Shown piece by piece: positions 15,849-25,020 of a DNA stretch of 64,000 bases. Every line of letters starts with the position of its first letter. Within the stretch, counting starts at the first letter, position 1. This DNA comes from CAVYWD01 sp963772225 (GTDB taxonomy: Bacteria; Myxococcota; Myxococcia; Myxococcales; UBA5297), in the NCBI GenBank assembly GCA_963772225.1, contig CAVYWD010000011.1, positions 1 through 64,000 on the forward strand. Reading direction: 5' to 3'. Made by a program: the position numbers and the translations under genes. The notes under the pieces were generated by a model. That model had not been told where the DNA came from. It did not search any database and saw nothing but the letters and a program-made list of their open reading frames with translations.

Positions 15849-16724
15849 ATGAGCGCAGCCGCGCTCGGCAAGCCCGTGACCGAGCTCGCCCGCGAGCGCT
15901 TCTCATGCCGGAGCTATCGCCCCGAGGCGCTGGGGGAGCCGCAGCGGTCGGCGCTGCAGGCTCTCCTCTCGTCGCTCCAAAAAGGTCCCTTTGGCGCCGC
16001 CGTCCGCCTTCGCCTCCTCTCGGCGACTCCGGAGGACCCGGACCTGTTGAGAGGTCTGGGGACCTACGGCTTCATCAAGGGGGCGACGGGGTTCGTGGTG
16101 GGCGCTGTGGGCCGCGGGGAGCGCGAGCTCGAAGACTACGGCTACTGCATGGAGCGAGCGATCTTGGGCGCGACCGCGCTGGGGCTCGGGACCTGCTGGC
16201 TGGGCGGGAGCTTCACCAAGAGCCGCTTCGCCAAGGCCATTGCCGCGGCTCGAGACGAGACTGTCCCGGCCGTCGCCGCCATCGGATGGGCCGCCCAGGG
16301 CAGCGAGGACGGGGTGATCCGCCGCCGCGTCGGCGGGCACGCTCGGCTTCCGGGCAGCGCGCTCTTCTTCGAGGAGGACTTCGGCGCTCCCCTCACGCCC
16401 GAGCGCGCAGGGCCGCTGGCGCCGGCCCTGGAGACCGTGCGCCTCGCTCCCTCCGCCAGCAACAAGCAGCCTTGGCGGATCGTGCGCCGAGATGGGGCAT
16501 GGCACTTCTTTCTCCAGCGGACTCCGCACTACGGGCGCGGAACGCTGGTGAACCTCGTTCTTCGCGTGGCGGATCTCCAACGCGTCGACCTGGGAATTGC
16601 GATGTGCCATTTCGAGGCGGCGGCACAGGAATGCAACCTCGAGGGCTCCTGGGGGCTCGATGCGCCGGGAATTCGGCTCCCCGACTCCAGGACCGAGTAC
16701 GTCGCCACCTGGCGCACCCGCTGA
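15849..16724 (+). CDS. Nitroreductase-family protein (FMN-dependent oxidoreductase)
   Basis: A 291-residue protein. The N-terminal half has R-E-R-F-S-C-R-S-Y near residue 15, the family's phosphate-binding opening. The second half has A-L-G-L-G-T-C-W-L-G-G-S-F, A-I-G-W-A and A-P-S-A-S-N-K-Q-P-W, which resemble the TM-nitroreductase subgroup. Such enzymes use FMN to reduce nitro groups, enones or disulfides. ATG 15849 is used; ATG 15804 is possible but leaves only six bases to the divergent TetR start. Regulation by that TetR is likely. From 16725 to about 16750 nothing is seen. Confidence 0.75.
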   Translation: MSAAALGKPVTELARERFSCRSYRPEALGEPQRSALQALLSSLQKGPFGAAVRLRLLSATPEDPDLLRGLGTYGFIKGATGFVVGAVGRGERELEDYGYCMERAILGATALGLGTCWLGGSFTKSRFAKAIAAARDETVPAVAAIGWAAQGSEDGVIRRRVGGHARLPGSALFFEEDFGAPLTPERAGPLAPALETVRLAPSASNKQPWRIVRRDGAWHFFLQRTPHYGRGTLVNLVLRVADLQRVDLGIAMCHFEAAAQECNLEGSWGLDAPGIRLPDSRTEYVATWRTR

Positions 16725-16759
16725 AAGCGAGGCGAATTGCTTGAGGGTACGCGGGACCG

Positions 16760-16960
16760 GGCAGCCTAGTCCCCGACGGCGCCCGCGAGCCGCTGGGGAG
16801 CGCTGGTTCTCGAGCCGCCACGGCAGGCCGGTCTGGAGGGACTCGGCCTGCTGGTGCGCCAGCGCGTCCTCCGGGTCGGGCTCGTCGAGAAGCCCGCGCG
16901 AGACGAGCATCCGGGTGGTCCGCCGGATCACCCGCGCGAGCATGCGCGACTCGCAACTTC
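16760..16960 (-). pseudogene. Possible IS91-type transposase C-terminal fragment
   Basis: The minus strand reads A-R-V-I-R-R-T-T-R-M-L-V-S-R-G-L-L-D-E-P-D, resembling the segment of IS91-family transposases that precedes the catalytic C-terminal domain (a helix ending R-R-G-L-L). It decays within about 60 residues. It could belong with the N-terminal piece at 6.2-6.6 kb, but order and distance do not fit a single insertion. Low certainty. Confidence 0.35.
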
Positions 16961-17212
16961 AGCGGCTGCGGTTCATCAGGGCGAAACGGAGCGCGCCGGT
17001 GGCGCGACCTCCGTCGTCGCCATCGGTCCCACGACCCAGATCTGAACGACGGCCTCCTCGCCCTTCGCGCCGTCGCCAGCCCCACGCGGCGCCGAGGTAG
17101 AGCAAGACTTGAAAGGTCCAAGGCTGAAGCAACGCGGACAGCGCGCCGCCGGCGGCGCTGAGCCGGCTGCGGCGCCCGGTCCAGCGGCCGTACTCGACCA
17201 CCGGAGGAACCG

Positions 17213-17335
17213 ATGCAGAAGCGCAGGCACTGTTGGGAGCGGGCCCGCTCGCGACCCGCGCTCGCGGCATTTGCAGTCCTAGGCGGATGGGCCTTGGCCT
17301 GCTCGTCGCCTGATCACAGCGCCTTTCGGAAGTAG
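17213..17335 (+). pseudogene. 5' fragment of a lipoprotein gene
   Basis: ATG 17213 is preceded by a near-perfect ribosome site (CCGGAGGAACCG) and starts a 40-residue frame with a basic N-terminus, a hydrophobic core (A-L-A-A-F-A-V-L-G-G-W) and a lipobox A-L-A-C. After about four more residues the sequence merges with the 3' end of the convergent GNAT gene and stops. It looks like the beginning of a lipoprotein gene whose body was deleted at about 17310. Confidence 0.45.
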
Positions 17336-17736
17336 GTCGCCGAGTCCTCGTATCCAAGCGCAGCGTAGAACGAGGACGCTCTCCGGGTGGCGAGCGCCAC
17401 CAGCTTCGAACCGCGCGACCGTGCCCACGCCTCGAACGCACTCATGAGCTGCGCGCCGGCCCCCTGCCGCCGCCAGTCCTCACCGACCATGATCTCCTCG
17501 ACCCACGACACGCGCCCGTTCGCGTAGAAGGTGAAGTGATCGAACCCCAAGCAATACCCCATGACAGCACCATCGTGCTCCGCCACCGCGAGCCACGCGG
17601 CCTCATCCCTGAGCAAGCGACCGAAAGCGTCGTCGAAGGCCTCGCGATTCGGGAGAAATGAGGTCGCGAACCGCTGGGCGAGGCCGAACAGCACATCCTC
17701 GTCATTCGGACATGCTCGTCTTACAGTGAACTTCAA
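17314..17736 (-). CDS. GNAT-family N-acetyltransferase
   Basis: A 140-residue GNAT domain. It opens F-T-V-R-R-A, has G-A-V-M-G-Y-C-L-G-F (strand 4), then the acetyl-CoA-binding V-G-E-D-W-R-R-Q-G-A-G-A-Q-L-M (motif A, about residues 85-100) and a typical end with F-Y-A-A-L-G-Y. The preferred start is TTG 17736, directly after AGGAGG; ATG 17754 is also possible. The acceptor substrate is unknown. The 3' end overlaps the relic of a lipoprotein gene on the other strand, which marks a deletion junction. Confidence 0.8.
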   Translation of the reverse strand: MKFTVRRACPNDEDVLFGLAQRFATSFLPNREAFDDAFGRLLRDEAAWLAVAEHDGAVMGYCLGFDHFTFYANGRVSWVEEIMVGEDWRRQGAGAQLMSAFEAWARSRGSKLVALATRRASSFYAALGYEDSATYFRKAL

Positions 17737-18030
17737 GCATCCTCCTCGCGCCATGCCGCGGCAGCAGGCGAGCCGAGATTCTGCCCCAGGAGGACCACGT
17801 CCGGGTAGTCTGACTGTGCTTGTCCGAGCACGATCCGCACGTCGGGGCGGAACCGAGCGGTCGCAGAGGCGGAGACTGAGCCGCCGCGCGCGAGAATGGC
17901 CGCGGCGCGCATCGACGGCGGCCTCGCGCTCCAGGGCGACTAACCCGAGCTCGAGGGCGGGCTGCGCTTCTGCGTGACCGAGCTCCACTCCAAGGCCGCG
18001 ATCGACGGCCTCGGCGCCAAGCGCCAAGGG

Positions 18031-18231
18031 CTACTGAAAGCGCCAGAGGACCGAAAGACCGGCACCCAGGTCATAGACTGGGATGGCCTCGGGCAGATCT
18101 TGCGTGATCACGTCGAGACTGAGAATCGGACCGACTTCGAGCTGGCGCGTCAGCCGCAGCCCCATTCCTAGAGAAATCCCGAGCCTGTTGTAGGTCTTCG
18201 ACGCATGGTTCTTCTCCCGCATAGAGCGCAT
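18031..18231 (-). pseudogene. C-terminal fragment of an outer-membrane protein
   Basis: About 55 residues end in a beta-barrel-like C-terminus (L-G-I-S-L-G-M-G-L-R-L-T-R-Q-L and Y-D-L-G-A-G-L-S-V-L-W-R-F-Q). There is no signal peptide, and upstream frames do not continue the protein. It is the likely 3' end of a lost barrel gene. Between 17755 and 18030 nothing convincing is seen. Confidence 0.4.
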
Positions 18232-18932
18232 GCGTCAAGAATGGACAGGCCTTTTCGCCCGACCCTCCGAGGCGCGCTCTCAAGCTTTTTGGCGCCTGCG
18301 CAAGGCCGTTCAGCGAGCAGTATGGCGACGATGTTACACGGTCCCGGCGTGCCCAACAGCGGCGACTACGAGCGAACGAGAGGCTCCCCAAAGACCGGCG
18401 CAAGCTCAGGATGCGCGGGTCGCCAGACCGACCTTGCGGCGGCGACGACTTCGTCCAGGTGGGCAGCCATGCCGGCGCGCGGCGACCCGAGTGGTTCTCG
18501 TGAGCGAGTGACGCGCGCGTCGGCGTCGATGCGGTGTCCGCGCCGAGGAAGAAAGAGAAAAAGAGAGGCCCTTTCGCCCGACCGGCCAAGGTCGGGAAGG
18601 TCGCGCCGGCGGAGCACTCGCGGTCCTCGGCGTCTCTCGCGAGGCCCTTCGGCGAACCAGACCCAGCGATGAGGATACGCGACCCACCGCCGCGCTCGGC
18701 AGGAACGACCGCAAGCGACTGCGAGGCTCCCAGGGACCAAGCGCAGGCTCAGTCCGGGTGCTGCGGATCCACGCCCGGGTGGTGCGGACGCAGGTCGAAA
18801 GTGCTCCTGCCGGGGCGGGCACGGGCCTTGGCGACGGGCGGCCCGCGCTCCCCGTGCTCTCGGCGGCCAGCGTGCTTGCGATGGCGCCCTATGGCTTGCC
18901 AAGTCCGCGGCTGGACTGTCGCTCTCGGGCCT
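18232..18932. other. Stretch without a recognisable gene
   Basis: Several open frames exist on both strands but none shows a domain or a credible start. A short motif GGCC-TTTTCGCCCGACC occurs twice in similar form (around 18249 and 18565), suggesting old duplicated or transposon-derived DNA. Confidence 0.35.
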
Positions 18933-19364
18933 TCAGTGCAGCTCAGCGGTCGTCTGTCCGACCTCGATGAGGTAGCCGTCCGGATCGCGCATATAGCAGC
19001 GCTTCTCGTACGCGTGCTGCTTGGGCGGCGTCAGGAAGGTCGCGCCACGCTTGCGCCAGGCGTCGTAGCTCACCTGGATGTCTGCCACCCGAACATTCAA
19101 GAACGAGCTCGTTTTCTTCGGGTCCGTGGGAACGTCGAGTACGACATCCGGCTTGTCGTCCGTGGGCCCGCCCCCGAGATTGATCAGGATCCAGCTGTTG
19201 GCGAGCTTCACGATCGAAGGCTCACCCTTTTCGCCCTCCTGGACGATCTCTCCTCCCAGGACATCTCGATAAAACGCGGAAGAGCGGCGGATGTCCTTGC
19301 TCGTGATGAAGTGCGTCAGGACAAATCCCTCGCGCGGTTCTGGCATCGACTCTGAAAGGTTCAT
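18933..19364 (-). CDS. VOC family protein (glyoxalase/bleomycin-resistance fold)
   Basis: A 143-residue protein with the VOC repeat: V-L-T-H-F-I-T-S-K-D-I-R-R-S-S-A-F-Y near residue 15 and R-D-P-D-G-Y-L-I-E-V-G near 128, where His and Glu are plausible metal ligands. It is unrelated in detail to the VOC protein at 9.5 kb. Likely a dimeric lyase, dioxygenase or binding protein; the substrate is unknown. From 19365 to about 19747 no gene is seen. Confidence 0.85.
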   Translation of the reverse strand: MNLSESMPEPREGFVLTHFITSKDIRRSSAFYRDVLGGEIVQEGEKGEPSIVKLANSWILINLGGGPTDDKPDVVLDVPTDPKKTSSFLNVRVADIQVSYDAWRKRGATFLTPPKQHAYEKRCYMRDPDGYLIEVGQTTAELH

Positions 19365-19747
19365 GTCTGGCTATCCTCACAAAAAAGCCTAGTAACGATC
19401 TCGCGGTCGTGCCGGAGAGGTGTTCGTACGCTGGTGTGGACCCCGTCAGTGCATTCGTGCGGCAGCGCGCCTCGGAGCAAAGGTCGTGGCGTCCAGGCGG
19501 AACCTCGCGGGCGTGATAGGACCGTTGGGACGCGGCCGAGCGCGAGAGGCAGACGGGAGCGGTCAGTCGGCGTAGCTCGGGTCGATGCCGTCGAACCCCG
19601 GCCCGAGGTCAAAGGACCCTGCGAGGGCGGGTCGTGGCCCTTGGCAATCTGCAGGGGTTCGAAGGGAACCCTGAGGGCCTCGAGCGCCTCGCGGGCGAGG
19701 GTCGGGCTGCTGACGAACGCGCCTACCTCGCGGCGGCCGCCGTCCCG

Positions 19748-21096
19748 GCGCGGCAGAACTACGTCCAAACGGAGCGCGGCGCTACTCGAATGCGGGCGGA
19801 GGCGAACGGGAGGCTACGGGCTCTCCGCGCTCCCGGCCGGCGCCACGCCCTCGAGGGCTTTGGGCGAAGCGCCGAGCCGCTCCAGCCTGCGCCGACGCGC
19901 CGGCGCGGCGACGACGTGCCCTGCTGCGACCACGGCGCCCAGGCACAGGCAGGCGCTCCAGAGAGCTCGCCCGCCGACCTGCTCGAGCGCGGCGCCGCCG
20001 AGCGCGGGCGCGACCGCGAACGCCAGGCCCCAGGTCATGGTGAAGGCGCCCTGATAGCGCCCGCGCAGCTCGGGCGGCGCCAGGCTCGCCACCAGCGCGT
20101 TCGCCGACGGGAAGCCCAGGACTTCGCCCACGGTGTAGATGGCGTTGCCCAGGACGTAGGCCGCAACCGAGCCTTGGAATGCGTTCAGCCCCATGCCCAC
20201 GCCGACGAGGAGCGCCGAGAGCGAGAGCATGCGCCCGCTGTCGGACCGGGCCACCCAACCGCCCAGGAGCGGCTGGAGGAGCACCACCCCCAGCCCGTTG
20301 AGCCCCATGATCAGCGAGAAGCCGGCGGGCCCCACGCCGTGGGCGGCGTAGTCCAGCGGCACCGCGAGCTGGAACTGGACGAAGACCAAGAGCAGCAGGA
20401 AGTGCAGGCCGAGGAAGGCCAGGAGCTCGCGGTCGCGCAGCACGCGCACCATCCCCGCGAGCACCGGCGCCGGGTCGGCGTGCGAGGGGCGCGTCTCGGG
20501 CACGCGGGCGGCCACGATGCCGGCGAAGAGGAACGAAGTGGCCGCGTCCGCGACGAAGAGCCAGCGGATGGAGCGCTCCGCGACGAGGCCAGCGAGCGAC
20601 AGCGACACGGCCCAGCCCAGGTTCACCGCCCAGTAGATGAGCCCGTAGGCCCGGGCGCGGTCGGCGAGGGGCACGACGTCGGCCACCACGGCGTTGGCGG
20701 CGGGCCGGTAGGTCTCGCCGCAGAGGGCTGCCAGGAAGGACAACGCGGCCAGGGCCGCTTAGCTCTCGACCTGCGCGTTGGCGGCGACGCACGCGCCCCC
20801 CGCGGACAGGCCGAAGATCATCGTGGCGCGCCGCCCGAGGCGGTCGGCCATGGCGCCGCCCAGCGGACCCGCGAGGAGCTGCCCAGCGCCCCAGAGCGCC
20901 ACCACGCGCCCGGCCTGAGCTGCGGAAAAGCCTCGCTCGCGCACCAGGTAGAGCCCCAGGAACGTCGCGACGAAATTCGCCAACCGGTTGACCAGCATTC
21001 CGGCCCAGAGCGTCCAAAACGCCGCGGGCAGGCCGCCGACCGCCGGCCGAAGTCTCTGGACGATGGGGCGCACCGGCGGACTCATACACCTCAAGG
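19748..21096 (-). repeat. Copy 2 of a tripled MFS gene segment
   Basis: Near-identical to 21996-23324 (copy 3) over the whole coding region and to 11143-11570 (copy 1) over its 3' third. The match with copy 3 stops about eight bases upstream of the start codon (after CTCATACACC on the plus strand). The match with copy 1 extends further at the 3' side. The copies flank a beta-barrel gene as direct repeats about 0.9 kb apart. Confidence 0.88.
19814..21085 (-). pseudogene. MFS transporter copy 2, interrupted by a stop codon
   Basis: The 1272-bp copy has exactly the length of the intact gene at 22042-23313. Near 20760 it carries TAA where the intact copy has a Ser codon (E-S-stop versus E-S-S), so translation ends after about 108 residues from the ATG at 21085. 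The downstream part keeps an open frame from a TTG at 20743 (L-S-F-L-A-A-L-C-G-E-T-Y). No frameshift was seen, so decay is recent. Confidence 0.75.
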
Positions 21097-21245
21097 AACC
21101 CCAAAACTCGGTCGGCGCGACCTCCCCGAACTCGGCGCGTCGCACGAATGGGCCCCTTCTTCCTCCTCGGCGCGACCCGACCGCATCCGAAGAAGTCCTC
21201 ACTCGACTCGAGCAACGTTTCGGTGGCCGGTATGCAGCAGGATCG

Positions 21246-21881
21246 TCAAAACCTCACGCCGATGTTGACATTGGGGGCGACGTATAGATCCGGGAGACGG
21301 AAGGCCGGATGGTCTCGGTCTACGCTTCGAAAGCTGCTCGGCTCGTTGCTCTTGTAGAAGCAGAATCCTGCCAAGATCTGCGGCGTCACGAACAGCGCCG
21401 CGGCGCCAAGCGCGAGCTCGAAGCGATAGCCGGCATGGACCTCGCTCCATAGTTCGATGCTGTGGCGTGTGCTGCTCTCCGTCGTGTCGTGGTACACGGC
21501 GTAGCCCGGGAGAAGCACACCCTCCACGTGGAGCCCGCGCCACAAGTATCGTCTGTAGCCGATGAGCGGCGAGTACAGCTCGTAGGTGCCGGGATACGGC
21601 GGCCCAAAGAGCGCTGTCGTGCCCCGCAGATCGTAGGCGCCGACAATAATCTCATCGGCCGTGGTGAGCTGGCGCTCGTACTGGGCCACGTAGATGGAGA
21701 AGAATAGGTCGATCGGCCGCAGGGCGATTGAGTTGACGTGCGCAGGTGCGCCGGCGGCGCCATCGGCAGCGCTGAAACGGCCCGCCGGAGCGCCGTCCTC
21801 GATTGGCGCCGCGAAGGCTGGCGCGGCGGCTCTGGCAGAGAATCCCAAAGCGACCGTGAAGGCGACGAGCCGTGCGCGCAT
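21246..21881 (-). CDS. Outer-membrane beta-barrel protein with signal peptide
   Basis: A 211-residue protein with a clear Sec signal (cleavage after A-F-A, about residue 24). The mature part has alternating strands, for example S-P-L-I-G-Y-R-R-Y-L-W-R-G-L-H-V-E and A-G-Y-R-F-E-L-A-L-G, and ends N-I-G-V-R-F with the C-terminal Phe used by the BAM machinery. It resembles small 8-strand barrels. It lies between two direct repeats of an MFS gene, so a recombination between them would delete it. Confidence 0.75.
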   Translation of the reverse strand: MRARLVAFTVALGFSARAAAPAFAAPIEDGAPAGRFSAADGAAGAPAHVNSIALRPIDLFFSIYVAQYERQLTTADEIIVGAYDLRGTTALFGPPYPGTYELYSPLIGYRRYLWRGLHVEGVLLPGYAVYHDTTESSTRHSIELWSEVHAGYRFELALGAAALFVTPQILAGFCFYKSNEPSSFRSVDRDHPAFRLPDLYVAPNVNIGVRF

Positions 21882-21995
21882 GGCGGTCGAAGTATACCCA
21901 ACATCCGTGCCCGGCAGCTGAGCCCACGGCGTGCGGTGTTACGGATCAGCGATTAGTTCCGATAGCCCGGGGTGCTAGCCCTGGGAGATGGACCT

Positions 21996-23324
21996 GATGA
22001 GCGCGGCGCCACTCGAATGCGAGCGGAGGCGAACGGAAAGGCTACGGGCTCTCCGCGCTCCCGGCCGGCGCCGCGCCCCGGAAAGCTCCCGGCGAAGCGC
22101 CGAGCCGCTCCAGCCTGCGCCGACGCGCCGGCGCGGCGACGACGTGCCCTGCTGCGACCAGGGCCCCCAGGCACAGGCAAGCGCTCCAGAGAGCGCGCCC
22201 GCCGACCTGCTCGAGCGCGGCGCCGCCGAGGGCGGGCGCGACCGCGAACGCCAGGCCCCAGGTCATGGTGAAGGCGCCCTGATAGCGCCCGCGCAGCTCG
22301 GGCGGCGCCAGGCTCGCCACCAGCGCGTTCGCCGACGGGAAGCCCAACACTTCGCCCACGGTGTAGATGGCGTTGCCTAGGACGTAGGCCGCCACCGAGC
22401 CTTGGAATGCGTTCAGCCCCATGCCCACGCCGACGAGGAGCGCCGAGAGCGAGAGCATGCGCCCGCTGTCGGACCGGGCCACCCAACCGCCCAGGAGCGG
22501 CTGGAAGAGCACCACCCCCAGCCCGTTGAGCCCCATGATCAGCGAGAAGCCGGCGGGCCCCACGCCGTGGGCGGCGTAGTCCAGCGGCACCGCGAGCTGG
22601 AACTGGACGAAGACCAAGAGCAGCAGGAAGTGCAGGCCGAGGAAGGCCAGGAGCTCGCGGTCGCGCAGCACGCGCACCATCCCCGCGAGCACCGGCGCCG
22701 GGTCGGCGTGCGAGGGGCGCGTCTCGGGCACGCGGGCGGCCACGATGCCGGCGAAGAGGAACGAAGTGGCCGCGTCCGCGACGAAGAGCCAGCGGATGGA
22801 GCGCTCCGCGACGAGGCCAGCGAGCGACAGCGACACGGCCCAGCCCAGGTTCACCGCCCAGTAGATGAGCCCGTAGGCCCGGGCGCGGTCGGCGGGAGGC
22901 ACCACGTCGGCCACCACGGCGTTGGCGGCGGGCCGATAGGTCTCGCCGCAGAGGGCTGCCAAAAAGGACAAGGCGGCCAGGGCCGCCGAGCTCTCGGCCC
23001 GCGCCATGGCGGCGACGCACGCGCCCCCCGCGGACAGGCCGAAGATCATCGTGGTGCGCCGCCCGAGGCGATCGGCCATGGCGCCGCCCAGCGGACCCGC
23101 GAGGAGCTGCCCAGCGCCCCAGAGCGCCACCACGCGCCCGGCCTGAGCTGCGGAAAAGCCTCGCTCGCGCACCAGGTAGAGCCCCAGGAACGTCGCGACG
23201 AAATTCGCCAACCGGTTGACCAGCATTCCGGCCCAGAGCGTCCAAAACGCCGCGGGCAGGCCGCCGACCGCCGGCCGAAGTCTCTGGAGGATGGGGCGCA
23301 CCGGCGGACTCATACACCGCGGTC
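21996..23324 (-). repeat. Copy 3 of a tripled MFS gene segment
   Basis: Contains the intact gene. It matches copy 2 (19748-21096) from roughly the stop codon's 3' flank to eight bases upstream of the start codon, then the two flanks diverge abruptly. Confidence 0.88.
22042..23313 (-). CDS. MFS transporter (drug:H+ antiporter type)
   Basis: The intact copy: 423 residues, about 12 hydrophobic helices. Motif A between helices 2 and 3 reads G-G-A-M-A-D-R-L-G-R-R, and the central loop separates two six-helix halves. Family knowledge places it with DHA1-type exporters of the inner membrane; the substrate is unknown. ATG 23313 begins M-S-P-P-V-R-P; the frame is open further upstream but the homology with copy 2 ends here, which supports this start. 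It is the only complete copy of three. From 23325 to 23579 no gene is seen. Confidence 0.85.
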   Translation of the reverse strand: MSPPVRPILQRLRPAVGGLPAAFWTLWAGMLVNRLANFVATFLGLYLVRERGFSAAQAGRVVALWGAGQLLAGPLGGAMADRLGRRTTMIFGLSAGGACVAAMARAESSAALAALSFLAALCGETYRPAANAVVADVVPPADRARAYGLIYWAVNLGWAVSLSLAGLVAERSIRWLFVADAATSFLFAGIVAARVPETRPSHADPAPVLAGMVRVLRDRELLAFLGLHFLLLLVFVQFQLAVPLDYAAHGVGPAGFSLIMGLNGLGVVLFQPLLGGWVARSDSGRMLSLSALLVGVGMGLNAFQGSVAAYVLGNAIYTVGEVLGFPSANALVASLAPPELRGRYQGAFTMTWGLAFAVAPALGGAALEQVGGRALWSACLCLGALVAAGHVVAAPARRRRLERLGASPGAFRGAAPAGSAESP

Positions 23325-23579
23325 CTGCTCGAGCGCGAGCGGCGCTCGCCGGCCCGCGTCGAATCGGGCGTCGCTCGCGCACCGCGGCCGTCGACGCCCA
23401 ACGCCCCGGCTCAGCGGGCTTTCGCCGGCTTTCGCCTGGGAGGCGGCGGGCACCTCGGCTCGGGGCCGACGAGCCGGAATTTCAGCTCTCCCGGTGAAGC
23501 GTCCGCGCGACGAAAGCGCCGTCGCGACGCTCCGCGCCGGCTTAGGCGATGGGTTCGAACCTAGGCGTCGAGCGCGCCG

Positions 23580-24212
23580 TCAGGGCACGGGCTGGCCGAG
23601 CTCGCGAAGCGCCTGCCGCACCTTGGCGGCCTGCTCGCTCGAGGGCGCGGCCTCGAGAATCTTTCGCCAGGCGGCGGCCCCCTTCGCGACCTCCTTCTTG
23701 TCGTAGGCCCAGACCACGCCCAGGTTGAACAGGCTCTCCATGTGGTCGGGGGCGACCTTGTTGGCGCGCTCGAAATTTGCGATGGCCTGATCGTAATTGC
23801 CGCCTTCGCGGTACATGACGCCCTGGTCGGTGATCACGTTGGGGTCGTTGGGCTCCAGCTCCAGCGCGTGGCCGTACGCCTCGATGGCCAGGTCGCGCTG
23901 GTGGGTGTCGAAATAGTCGTTTCCGAGCTGTACCCAGGCCTGCCAATCTTTCGGGCTCTCGGCCACCCGCTTGCGGTTCATGTCGATCCGCGAGGTGGCC
24001 TCCAGGCTGGGGATGGCGGTCGACGGCATGGCGGCCGCCGAGGGCATGGCCGAGGGGGCCACGGGTGGCATGGCCGGCGAGGCGGCGGCCGCCGCGGACG
24101 CGCTCGCCCCTTGGGCCGACTCCGCGCCGCGCCGGTATCCGACGACGTAGCCGACAAGTCCCCCGGCCACTGCGAGGGCCGCGCCGGCCCCGACGATTCT
24201 CAACAGGTTCAA
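23580..24212 (-). CDS. Membrane-anchored TPR protein
   Basis: A 210-residue protein: one transmembrane helix (about residues 5-24, A-A-L-A-V-A-G-G-L-V-G-Y-V-V-G-Y), an Ala/Pro/Met-rich linker to about 70, then three to four tetratricopeptide repeats (W-V-Q-L-G-N-D-Y-F-D, A-I-E-A-Y-G-H-A-L-E-L-E-P-N-D-P, A-I-A-N-F-E-R-A). The layout matches CcmH/NrfG-like TPR proteins that help cytochrome c assembly, and the ResB/ResC genes lie next door, so a role there is a reasonable guess. TTG 24212 is chosen because AAGGAG lies eight bases upstream and the helix then begins at residue 5. It is divergent from the lipoprotein gene at 24430. Confidence 0.8.
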   Translation of the reverse strand: MNLLRIVGAGAALAVAGGLVGYVVGYRRGAESAQGASASAAAAASPAMPPVAPSAMPSAAAMPSTAIPSLEATSRIDMNRKRVAESPKDWQAWVQLGNDYFDTHQRDLAIEAYGHALELEPNDPNVITDQGVMYREGGNYDQAIANFERANKVAPDHMESLFNLGVVWAYDKKEVAKGAAAWRKILEAAPSSEQAAKVRQALRELGQPVP

Positions 24213-24429
24213 GTCGCTTCTCCTTCGTGGTGGGATTTCCCGAATTCTCCGGGGACCCATTTCTGTCGCGCGGCGCGCGAAGTCGTGTTACCCCTTGCGA
24301 GGCCGTGGACCCGGGACGGCACCGCCGTCCGGCGGTTCGGCCAACCCCCGGAGCCGAGTGCCCGTCGCGCTCGATGGCGAGTCCTGGCAGAAGGGTCCAA
24401 CCGAAGATTGTTGTGAGGTTCGTCCAACA

Positions 24430-25020
24430 ATGCGCTATCCATCATTGCACATCACCCTCGCGATCGTCCCTGCGCTCCTCATCGCCTGTCAGAAGAACGA
24501 AATCAGCGTCGCCAAGGTGCCCAAAGAGGCGCCGCCGCCCGCTTTCGCCTCCGGAACGGCCGGTCCCCCCGCGGTCGCGGAGCCCTCGCCTCGCGGCGCC
24601 TCGAGCGGTGCGCTCCGCTGGAAGCTCCCCAAGGGCTGGTCCGATGCTCCGGCGTCCGGCATGCGGTATGCCACGCTCCACGCCCCGGTCGAGGGAAAGC
24701 TGGACGTCTCGGTCACCATGCTGGCGGGAAGCGCGGGCGGCGAGCTCGCCAACGTCAATCGCTGGCGCGGGCAGATAGGCCTCGGGCCCATCGAAGAGGC
24801 CGAGCTCCTGAAGGCGCGGCAAACCCTGAAGACCCCCGCCGGCGAAGTGGCGGTCTACGACTTCTTGGGGGAGGGCGAGAAGAAGAGCCGGATGGTCGCC
24901 GGGTGCCTCACCTCGCCGGACGGGAACAGCTGGTTCCTCAAGATGGTTGGCGACGAAGCGGCGGTCTCCGCCGCGCGCGCCGACTTCGCCCAATTCCTGG
25001 AGACCTTGCGCTTTGAATGA
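24430..25020 (+). CDS. Putative lipoprotein upstream of resB
   Basis: A 196-residue protein: signal with lipobox L-L-I-A-C (Cys about 20), a Pro/Ala linker to about 55, then a globular domain (W-K-L-P-K-G-W, V-S-V-T-M-L-A-G, E-L-A-N-V-N-R-W-R-G-Q-I-G-L, D-G-N-S-W-F-L-K-M-V-G). This pattern occurs in uncharacterised lipoproteins found with cytochrome biogenesis genes. Its stop overlaps the start of resB, so the two are translated together. The 217-base divergent region to the TPR gene holds no clear promoter match. Confidence 0.75.
   Translation: MRYPSLHITLAIVPALLIACQKNEISVAKVPKEAPPPAFASGTAGPPAVAEPSPRGASSGALRWKLPKGWSDAPASGMRYATLHAPVEGKLDVSVTMLAGSAGGELANVNRWRGQIGLGPIEEAELLKARQTLKTPAGEVAVYDFLGEGEKKSRMVAGCLTSPDGNSWFLKMVGDEAAVSAARADFAQFLETLRFE

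Noticed and set aside
16959..17441. A 160-codon minus-strand frame before the GNAT gene
   Set aside because: It has Arg-rich composition and no start or family, and it overlaps the GNAT 3' end and the lipoprotein relic. Only its last residues might relate to the transposase fragment.
19782..21215. A 477-codon minus-strand frame over MFS copy 2
   Set aside because: It is a different frame from the MFS protein. Alternating frames in the intact copy 3 show the same shadow, so it is a GC artefact.
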